Positions 55,864 through 64,000 of a DNA stretch of 64,000 nt are shown here, one piece after another (the stretch's first letter is position 1; each line of letters begins with the position of its first letter). A model generated the notes under the pieces. The model was not told the DNA's origin, did no database searches, and saw only the letters and a list, made by a program, of their open reading frames with translations. The stretch spans positions 1,054,001 through 1,118,000 of the forward strand of contig NZ_FUEZ01000003.1 of assembly GCF_900157365.1 (NCBI RefSeq), read 5' to 3'. This DNA comes from Mycobacterium numidiamassiliense (GTDB lineage Bacteria > Actinomycetota > Actinomycetes > Mycobacteriales > Mycobacteriaceae). Made by a program: the position numbers and the translations under genes.

Positions 55864-57213
55864 CTAGAAGAACAGCTGCGCGACGGCGTAGATCGCCAGC
55901 CCCGCCAGGGCGCCCACCACGGTGCCGTTGATCCGAATAAACTGCAGGTCGCGGCCAACGTGCAGTTCGATGCGCCGACTGGCCTCCTCGGCATCCCAAC
56001 GCTCGATCGTGTCGGTGATGATCGCGGTGATCTCAATGCCGTACTGCGTCACCAGATGCTGGGCAGCACGCACGATCCAATTGTCGACCTTGTCGCGTAG
56101 GTCGGCGTCGTCGCGCAGCCGTTCCCCGATGCGCATCACGCTGTCGGCGACGCGGGTGCGCAACGCGGAAGACGGGTCATCCACGCCCTCGAGCACCAAC
56201 CGCTTGAGCGTCTTCCATGCCGTCGCCGCAGCGTTGGCGATCTCGTCGCGAGCCATCAATTGCTCTTTGACGGCATCCGCCCGCGCGATGGTGTCGGGGT
56301 CGTGCTGCAGGTCATCGGCGAACTCGAAGAGGAAGCGGGTCGCCGAACGCCGCAACTCGTGATCGGGATTACGGCGCACCTTGTCGGTGAAGTCCATCAA
56401 CTCGCGATGGATGCGATCGCCGACGAGATGGTCGATGAAGCGCGGCGACCAGGTCGGCGAATCACGTTCGACCACCCGCTGGATGATCTCGCCCGCGTTC
56501 AGCGACCACTGAAACGCCCGGTCGGCCAACAACTGGATCAGCGCTTCCTGCCGGTTCTCGGCCAACAGCGTCGCCAGTACCCGACCCACCGGCGGGCCCC
56601 ACTGCGGTTCGGCGATCCGGCGCACGATCATCCGGTCGATCACCTGCTGAACGTCCTCGTCGCGCAATAGCTCGACCAGCACACGCAGCACCGTGGCCGT
56701 CTCGCTGGCCACCCGTTCGGCGTGCGCCCTCTCGGACAGCCACTTACCGAGCCGGCCGGGGACCTGCGCGTCACGAATTTTGGCCTCCACCACCGGTGGA
56801 GACAGGAAGTTCTCCCGCACGAACGTCCCCAGACCCTCGCCGAGCTGGTCCTTCTTGCGCTTGATAATCGCGGTGTGCGGGATGGGTATGCCGAGCGGAT
56901 GCTTGAACAGCGCGGTCACCGCGAACCAGTCGGCCAGCGCGCCCACCATGCCGGCCTCCGCGGCCGCGCCCACGTAGCCGACCCAGGTACCCGTCGCGCC
57001 GTGGGCCTGTGCCCATCGGCAGGCGAGGAACACGACCGTGGCGCCGATCAAGAAACTCAGCGCCACCAGCTTCATCCGGCGCAGGGCCACCCGGCGCTCG
57101 GCGTCGGCCTCCGGATCGGCACCTGCGAACGATTCCGCTAGGGACGTGCGAGCCCGTTCCGGCACGGGAGGTTCCGATGCCGCGGATGCTTGGGGGGCGC
57201 GATGTGCCACCAC
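55864..57213 (-). CDS. DUF445 membrane protein (Rv0473-like)
   Basis: 449 residues, GTG start. Membrane helices at about 50-70 and 80-100 (LIGATVVFLACRWAQAHG, AEAGMVGALADWFAVTALF) and one near the C-terminus flank a long helical cytoplasmic region. KHPLGIPIPHTAIIKRKKDQLGEGLGTFV is the DUF445 signature. Possibly a mechanosensitive-type or scaffold protein; function unknown. Divergent from the TetR gene with about 120 bases between the starts. Confidence 0.84.
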   Translation of the reverse strand: MVAHRAPQASAASEPPVPERARTSLAESFAGADPEADAERRVALRRMKLVALSFLIGATVVFLACRWAQAHGATGTWVGYVGAAAEAGMVGALADWFAVTALFKHPLGIPIPHTAIIKRKKDQLGEGLGTFVRENFLSPPVVEAKIRDAQVPGRLGKWLSERAHAERVASETATVLRVLVELLRDEDVQQVIDRMIVRRIAEPQWGPPVGRVLATLLAENRQEALIQLLADRAFQWSLNAGEIIQRVVERDSPTWSPRFIDHLVGDRIHRELMDFTDKVRRNPDHELRRSATRFLFEFADDLQHDPDTIARADAVKEQLMARDEIANAAATAWKTLKRLVLEGVDDPSSALRTRVADSVMRIGERLRDDADLRDKVDNWIVRAAQHLVTQYGIEITAIITDTIERWDAEEASRRIELHVGRDLQFIRINGTVVGALAGLAIYAVAQLFF

Positions 57214-57335
57214 ACCATCATGTATTGCCGGGACGAGTAAGTGTTACCGCAGCTGTTCGCGATACCCGCGTCCCGTCCGCCTGCCAGGTCCGCGAGCCGT
57301 ACTATCGAGTGCGTCTAGGAATGGAATCGTCGACT

Positions 57336-58037
57336 GTGGCAGAGCGAATCCCGGCAATAACCGCGAAGACGGATGGCCGTAAGCGGCGCTGGCACCAACA
57401 TAAGGTGGAGCGGCGCAACGAGCTCGTCGACGGCACCATCGAAGCGATTCGCCGCCTAGGCCGCTACCTGAGCATGGACGAGATCGCCGCGGAGATCGGC
57501 GTCTCGAAGACGGTGCTCTATCGCTACTTCGTCGACAAGAACGACCTGACGACCGCGGTGATGATGCGATTCACCCAGACCACGCTGATCCCCAACATGG
57601 CCGCCGCACTGACCTCGGATCTGGACGGTCTCGACCTGACCCGCGAGGTCATTCGGGTGTACGTCGAAACGGTGGCGAACGAACCCGAGCCCTACCGCTT
57701 CGTGATGGCCAACAGTTCGGCCAGTAAGAGCAAGGTGATCGCCGACTCCGAGCGCATCATCGCCCGCATGATCGCGGTGCTGATGCGCCGTCGCATGCGC
57801 GAGGGCGGGGTGGAAACCGGCGGGGCGGAGCCCTGGTCGTACCTGATCGTCGGCGGCGTGCAGCTGGCCACCCACTCGTGGATGTCGGATCCCCGGATGA
57901 CCCGCGACGAGCTGATCGACTACCTGACCATGCTCAGCTGGAACGCGCTGTGCGGCATCGTGCAGGTCGGCGGCTCGCTGGAGAAGTTCCGCGCCGAGCC
58001 GCATCCAACGCCGATCGCGCCACCTCGGGAGCGCTGA
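57336..58037 (+). CDS. TetR-family regulator (Rv0472c-like)
   Basis: 233 residues from GTG 57336, which matches the family length; ATG 57321 would add five residues. HTH at about 25-70 (NELVDGTIEAIRRLGRYLS, AEIGVSKTVLYRYFVDK). The C-terminal domain has ASKSKVIADSERIIARM, well conserved in mycobacteria. Located just before pcaA, so lipid modification control is a possibility. Ligand unknown. Confidence 0.85.
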   Translation: MAERIPAITAKTDGRKRRWHQHKVERRNELVDGTIEAIRRLGRYLSMDEIAAEIGVSKTVLYRYFVDKNDLTTAVMMRFTQTTLIPNMAAALTSDLDGLDLTREVIRVYVETVANEPEPYRFVMANSSASKSKVIADSERIIARMIAVLMRRRMREGGVETGGAEPWSYLIVGGVQLATHSWMSDPRMTRDELIDYLTMLSWNALCGIVQVGGSLEKFRAEPHPTPIAPPRER

Positions 58038-58232
58038 ACCCTCCTCCGGCTACCCGTACGACATCGCTCGTTTTGTCAATGCCACCCCGCCCGTGTGACC
58101 CTATGTCCCGGCCGAGTATGCGGCCCTAACCTTCTCCACCCGATACCATGCAGAGATGCATCCGGGGCAGACCGAGTTGTCTCGCCTGCCAGCGTCCCCC
58201 GCGCACCGGAATACAGAAAGGCTCCTCCCCTA

Positions 58233-59096
58233 ATGTCCGTGCAGCTCACGCCGCATTTCGGCAACGTGCAAGCGCACTACGATCTCTCTGACGACTTCTT
58301 CCGTCTCTTTCTGGACCCCTCGCAGACCTACAGCTGCGCGTACTTCGACCAAGACGACATGACGCTGGAACAGGCGCAGCTCGCCAAGATCGACCTCTCG
58401 CTGTCCAAGCTGCGCCTCGAGCCCGGGATGACGCTGCTGGACATCGGTTGCGGCTGGGGCGCCACCCTGCGGCGCGCCATCGAGAAATACGACGTCAACG
58501 TCGTGGGCCTGACGTTGTCCGAGAACCAGGCCGCGCACGTCCAGAAGTCGTTCGATCAGCTGGACACCACGCGCACCCGGCGAGTCTTGCTGGAGGGCTG
58601 GGAAAATTTCGGCGAGCCCGTCGACCGCATCGTGTCGATCGGGGCATTCGAGCACTTCGGCCGCTCGCGATGGGCCCGGTTCTTCGAGATGGCGCACTCG
58701 GTGCTGCCCGCCGACGGCGTGCTGATGCTGCACACCATCGTGCGCCCCCCGTTCAAGGAGGCCAGAGCCAAAGGCCTGCCGCTGACCCACGAAGTCGTTC
58801 ACTTCACCCAGTTCATCCTGGCCGAGATCTTCCCCGGCGGCTGGCTGCCCACCCCCGCGTTGGTGGAAGAGCACGCTTCCGACGCCGGCTTCACGCTCAC
58901 CCGGACCCAGTCCTTGCAGCTGCACTACGCGCGAACCCTGGAGATCTGGGCCGCCGCGCTGGAAGCCAACAAGGACAAGGCCATCGAGATCCAGTCGCAA
59001 ACGGTCTACGACCGTTACATGAAGTACCTGACGGGCTGCGCGAAGCTGTTCCACCAGGGCTACACGGACGTCGACCAATTCACGTTGGAAAAGTAG
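58233..59096 (+). CDS. pcaA: Mycolic acid cyclopropane synthase PcaA
   Basis: 287 residues, the same length as the M. tuberculosis enzyme. QLTPHFGNVQAHYDLSDDF is nearly identical to its N-terminus. [36 protein letters not shown] (SAM site) and SIGAFEHFG (bicarbonate site) are complete. It forms the proximal cis-cyclopropane of alpha-mycolates. Convergent with umaA, 20 bases apart. Confidence 0.95.
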   Translation: MSVQLTPHFGNVQAHYDLSDDFFRLFLDPSQTYSCAYFDQDDMTLEQAQLAKIDLSLSKLRLEPGMTLLDIGCGWGATLRRAIEKYDVNVVGLTLSENQAAHVQKSFDQLDTTRTRRVLLEGWENFGEPVDRIVSIGAFEHFGRSRWARFFEMAHSVLPADGVLMLHTIVRPPFKEARAKGLPLTHEVVHFTQFILAEIFPGGWLPTPALVEEHASDAGFTLTRTQSLQLHYARTLEIWAAALEANKDKAIEIQSQTVYDRYMKYLTGCAKLFHQGYTDVDQFTLEK

Positions 59097-59116
59097 TCCT
59101 GGCGACAACGGCAGCC

Positions 59117-60912
<1,796 letters not shown>

Positions 60913-60965
60913 TGCTTGTTTCTCCTGAATCATCCTGTGGTGCAACGCACCTTACACGCGCGAGA

Positions 60966-61013
60966 AGACGCAGAATCGCTTCATCTGGGCTGTAGAAGTG
61001 CGATTCTGCGTCT
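60966..61013. terminator. 14-bp perfect inverted repeat between icl and fadB2
   Basis: AGACGCAGAATCGC (60966-60979) and GCGATTCTGCGTCT (61000-61013) are perfect reverse complements around a 20-base loop that can form a smaller TTC/GAA stem. It lies 26 bases beyond the icl stop and upstream of fadB2. No T-run follows, so it may be a terminator or a dispersed repeat element. Confidence 0.7.
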
Positions 61014-61038
61014 GCCCGGCGTGCGAGTCAGTTCAGAC

Positions 61039-62325
61039 TCAGTGGAACTGACCTTCTTCGGTGGAACCGGTCAGGGCCGTGGTCGACGACGTCGGGTCGA
61101 CGGTGGTGGCGATCCGGTCGAAGTAACCGGCGCCGACCTCGCGCTGGTGCTTGGTCGCGGTGTAGCCGCGCTCCTCGGCGTCGAACTCGCGCTCCTGCAG
61201 CTCGACGTAGGCGCTCATCTGGTTGCGGGCGTAGCCGTAGGCCAGATCGAACATCGAGTAGTTCAGGGCGTGGAAGCCGGCCAGCGTGATGAACTGGAAC
61301 TTGAAGCCCATCGCACCGAGCTCCTTCTGGAACTTCGCGATAGTCGCGTCGTCGAGGTGCTTGCGCCAGTTGAACGACGGCGAGCAGTTGTAGGCCAGCA
61401 TCTGGTCGGGGAACTCGCTCTTGACTCCCTCGGCGAACTTCGCCGCCAGCTCGAGGTCCGGGGTGCCGGTCTCCATCCAGATCAGGTCGGAGTAGGGCGC
61501 GTAGGCCTTGGCCCGGGCGATGCACGGCTCCAGGCCGTTCTTGACCCGGTAGAAGCCTTCCTTGGTCCGCTCACCGGTGATGAACGGCTGATCCCGCTCG
61601 TCGACGTCGGAGGTGATCAGCGTCGCCGCCTCGGCATCGGTACGGGCGATCACGACGGTCGGCACGTCCGACACGTCCGCCGCCAGGCGGGCCGAGGTCA
61701 GGGTGCGGATGTGCTGCTGGGTCGGGATCAGCACCTTGCCACCGAGGTGGCCGCACTTCTTCTCCGAGGCCAGCTGGTCCTCCCAGTGCGAACCGGCGAC
61801 ACCGGCGGCGATCATCGCCTTCTGCAGCTCGTAGACGTTGAGCGCGCCACCGAAGCCGGCCTCACCGTCGGCGACGATCGGGGCGAGCCAGTTTTCCACG
61901 GACCGGTCACCCTCGACCTTGGCAATCTGGTCGGCGCGCAGCAGCGCGTTGTTGATCCGGCGGACGACCTGCGGGACCGAGTTGGCCGGGTACAGGCTCT
62001 GGTCGGGGTAGGTGTGGCCCGAGAGGTTCGCGTCACCGGCGACCTGCCACCCCGAGAGGTAGATGGCCTTCAGGCCGGCCCGCACCTGCTGGACCGCCAT
62101 GTTGCCGGTCAGCGCGCCCAGCGCGTTGACGAACTCCAGGTCGTGCAGCTGGTTCCACAACACCTCCGCGCCACGGCGGGCCAGGGTGTTCTCCTCCACC
62201 ACGCTGCCCTGCAGGGCGACGACGTCTTCGGCCTTAAAGGTGCGGCTGACGTCCTTCCACCGCGGGTTGGTGTCCCAGTCGTGCTGGATCTGTTCGGCGC
62301 TCTTCGGGGTGCCAACGACAGACAT
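61039..62325 (-). CDS. icl: Isocitrate lyase
   Basis: 428 residues. The catalytic Cys191 lies in [21 protein letters not shown] and YNCSPSFNW complete the substrate site. Cleaves isocitrate to glyoxylate and succinate for growth on fatty acids and acetate; the enzyme also acts as methylisocitrate lyase in mycobacteria. ATG 62325 follows AAGGAG. RamB, its expected regulator, is encoded about 1.2 kb upstream. Confidence 0.97.
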   Translation of the reverse strand: MSVVGTPKSAEQIQHDWDTNPRWKDVSRTFKAEDVVALQGSVVEENTLARRGAEVLWNQLHDLEFVNALGALTGNMAVQQVRAGLKAIYLSGWQVAGDANLSGHTYPDQSLYPANSVPQVVRRINNALLRADQIAKVEGDRSVENWLAPIVADGEAGFGGALNVYELQKAMIAAGVAGSHWEDQLASEKKCGHLGGKVLIPTQQHIRTLTSARLAADVSDVPTVVIARTDAEAATLITSDVDERDQPFITGERTKEGFYRVKNGLEPCIARAKAYAPYSDLIWMETGTPDLELAAKFAEGVKSEFPDQMLAYNCSPSFNWRKHLDDATIAKFQKELGAMGFKFQFITLAGFHALNYSMFDLAYGYARNQMSAYVELQEREFDAEERGYTATKHQREVGAGYFDRIATTVDPTSSTTALTGSTEEGQFH

Positions 62326-62483
62326 TGGGCTTACTCCTTAACTCAGTTGAACGGGCAACGCCTCACCGCTGTCAAAGCGGTAGCCGGAGGCTTAACTTCA
62401 CTGGCGTGTTAACACGACCATGGCACAGCCGGTTGACGCTGGTCCACCCATTTCAATTGCCAATTTCGGCAACGACGCAAGGC

Positions 62484-62495
62484 AGTTTTGCAAAG
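62484..62495. promoter_or_regulatory. Possible RamB site upstream of icl
   Basis: AGTTTTGCAAAG (62484-62495) resembles the AGTTTTGCAAA-type RamB motif known in corynebacteria and mycobacteria. It lies 159 bases upstream of icl in the 268-base gap. RamB itself is encoded at the window end. A second inverted repeat (TTGCC, six bases, GGCAA) is at 62457-62472. Inference. Confidence 0.5.
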
Positions 62496-62593
62496 ATTGC
62501 GAAGGCAGCTAAGAACTTAACCGTTTCAGAAGCTACCCGTCAGTAACCCCAAATTCGCAGGTCACGCGGGGATTTAATAGGACGGTTGTCCGG

Positions 62594-63388
62594 TTAGATC
62601 GCGAAGATCGATGCGACGGCTTTCGTCTCGTCGCCGACCGCATATGTGAGCGTTGTAACAGGCCGATCTGCGAGCGCGGAGCCGAATTTATCCGTGGAGC
62701 CGGCCGGGTGAACATGGGAGAGGATTTCCAGCTTGTCGCCTAATGCCACTGGAGCCTCGTGCTCGATGGTGATGCGTAGCGGCCAGGTGGCCAGCTCGAG
62801 GTGCGACGCGAGGTAGTCCTCGACCACGCTCCAATACACCGAGTTGTTCATGTGGTCGAACAAGTCGATGTCGGTGACCCGGACCGGGAACTCGTGGATC
62901 TCCGTGGCGTCGTCGCGGCTGCCCGGCTTCAGGTAACCCTTCCAGCGCAGCCGGTCAATCGAGGTCGTCTTGTGCAGACCTTCGAGGAAGTCGTCGGAGA
63001 TGCGCGACGGCATCTGGGTCTCCCGGTTGATGTTGATCCAGAACGCCTCGGACTCGATCAGCCCGCCCTTGCGTCCGTCGACGCGAACCCGCATCTCACA
63101 CCACCGGTTCGACGTGCCCGAACACCAGCGCCGACAGCGCAGCATGTCCTGGAACTCGATCGGGCGGATCAGGTCGACCATGGTCCGGCGCACGATCCAC
63201 AGCGGGTGGGTCTCTTCAAAGCCCATCTCGCGGAGCTGGTCCGAACCGATGTCCTGGATGTGCCGGCAGGCCGCGTCCAACCGCAGCCGACCGGTGCGGT
63301 CGATGTCCCCGACACGCAGCGGCCATTCGCGATCGAATACATCGGGGTGACCGTCGGGCACCGGCATCATTATTTTGTCCAGGCTCAC
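62594..63388 (-). CDS. Acyl-ACP thioesterase family protein (Rv0466-like)
   Basis: 264 residues, GTG start at 63388. Two hot-dog repeats of the FatA/FatB family: DIDRTGRLRLDAACRHIQD and VRVTDIDLFDHMNNSVYWS, the latter carrying the conserved catalytic Asp/Asn/His region (DHMNN). Releases fatty acid from acyl carrier protein or a CoA substrate. Sits between icl and ramB with no obvious operon partner. Confidence 0.87.
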   Translation of the reverse strand: MSLDKIMMPVPDGHPDVFDREWPLRVGDIDRTGRLRLDAACRHIQDIGSDQLREMGFEETHPLWIVRRTMVDLIRPIEFQDMLRCRRWCSGTSNRWCEMRVRVDGRKGGLIESEAFWININRETQMPSRISDDFLEGLHKTTSIDRLRWKGYLKPGSRDDATEIHEFPVRVTDIDLFDHMNNSVYWSVVEDYLASHLELATWPLRITIEHEAPVALGDKLEILSHVHPAGSTDKFGSALADRPVTTLTYAVGDETKAVASIFAI

Positions 63389-63550
63389 GGCTTTGCTCCC
63401 CGCTGTCCCTTCATCCGTGCCTCAGGTTAACCCCGAGGCACCCGCTGCGAATCATGCCAACACGGTCCGTCGAATAGCAATCGCCTCTCGACGGCGACGG
63501 ATGCCAAGTCTGCGAACCTCGTCTTCGCACTGGCGAGTACCCTGAGTAAA

Positions 63551-64000
63551 GTGTCCAAAACTTACGTCGGATCACGCGTTCGACAACTGCGCGGCGAGCG
63601 CGGGTTCAGTCAGGCCGCACTGGCCCAGATGCTGGACATCTCGCCAAGCTATCTCAACCAGATCGAGCACGACGTTCGACCGCTGACGGTCGCCGTGCTG
63701 CTGCGCATCACCGAGGTGTTCGGGGTGGACGCGACGTTCTTCGCGCCCCAGGACGACACTCGCCTGGTCGCCGAGCTGCGGGAAGTGACGATGGACCGCG
63801 ACCTGGACATCGACGTCGAACCGCCCGAAGTCGCCGAGATGGTGAGCGCCCACCCCGCCCTGGCACGCGCGGTGGTCAACCTGCACCGGCGCTACCGGAT
63901 CACCACCGCCCAGCTCGCGGCCGCGACCGAAGAGCGGTTCTTCGACGGCAGCAGCGGGAGTGGCTCGATCACGATGCCGCACGAAGAGGTCCGCGACTAC
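63551..64000 (+). CDS. ramB: Transcriptional regulator RamB (N-terminal part)
   Basis: The first 150 codons are in the window, starting at GTG 63551, and the gene continues past the end. The N-terminal helix-turn-helix (SRVRQLRGERGFSQAALAQM, then ISPSYLNQIEHDVRPLTV) is typical of the XRE/short-chain fatty acyl regulator group. RamB represses acetate and glyoxylate genes, including icl, in corynebacteria and M. tuberculosis (Rv0465c). Divergent from the thioesterase gene. Confidence 0.9.
   Translation, partial: MSKTYVGSRVRQLRGERGFSQAALAQMLDISPSYLNQIEHDVRPLTVAVLLRITEVFGVDATFFAPQDDTRLVAELREVTMDRDLDIDVEPPEVAEMVSAHPALARAVVNLHRRYRITTAQLAAATEERFFDGSSGSGSITMPHEEVRDY

Overview
The window is a high-G+C actinobacterial chromosome segment from a mycobacterium. 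It carries the mycolic-acid cyclopropane synthases pcaA, cmaA2 and umaA, mycothiol synthesis (mshA), HbhA, SenX3-RegX3, an L,D-transpeptidase lipoprotein and isocitrate lyase beside RamB. Gene order follows, in reverse, the M. tuberculosis H37Rv block from about Rv0527 down to Rv0465c, so most calls rest on both protein features and synteny. Several insertions and decayed genes suggest a non-tuberculous species; I cannot name it from this sequence.

Layout. 1-3400: end of a cytochrome c maturation/thioredoxin/phosphatase/hemL block, then a TetR gene. 3400-12600: accessory stretch with a divergent P450, a small deazaflavin-type protein, an amino-acid permease, a decayed methyltransferase, a flavin monooxygenase with an MHS-type transporter, a secreted phosphoesterase and a Tat-exported esterase. 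12600-17250: cell-envelope acylation cluster (fused acyltransferase-SGNH protein, 38-residue membrane peptide, stand-alone SGNH hydrolase, stand-alone acyltransferase). 17500-24200: anti-anti-sigma factor, two small membrane proteins, then the haem operon hemA-hemC-hemD-hemB preceded by a glutaredoxin-like gene.

24290-28212 is the most striking part. Two WXG100 (Esx) genes, an 874-residue protein with a proline-rich linker and a C-terminal TNT-like NAD+-glycohydrolase domain, and a low-G+C candidate immunity gene sit where M. tuberculosis has mmpS2/mmpL2. The order matches the esxF-esxE-cpnT-ift operon, so this looks like a second, divergent type VII toxin-immunity operon.

28300-33700: serB1, a hydratase-like gene and cmaA2, facing an acyltransferase and galE2, then the 33-residue ribosomal protein bS22 and a BldC-like regulator. 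33800-38500: proC, a thioesterase-like protein, a TIM-barrel isomerase, a membrane protein and an exopolyphosphatase. 38600-45700: conserved hypotheticals, a Nudix hydrolase, regX3-senX3 with a phased 11-bp repeat upstream, gpm1, a YbjN protein and mshA. 45800-53600: a ROK regulator, a dehydrogenase, lprQ, murB, a nitrilase-family enzyme, a DUF2993 protein and deoC. 53640-64000: a frameshifted secreted protein, hbhA with a strong terminator, an XRE regulator with an operator-like palindrome, a DUF445 protein, a TetR regulator, pcaA/umaA, fadB2, icl, an acyl-ACP thioesterase and the start of ramB. No rRNA, tRNA, insertion sequence or CRISPR array was seen.
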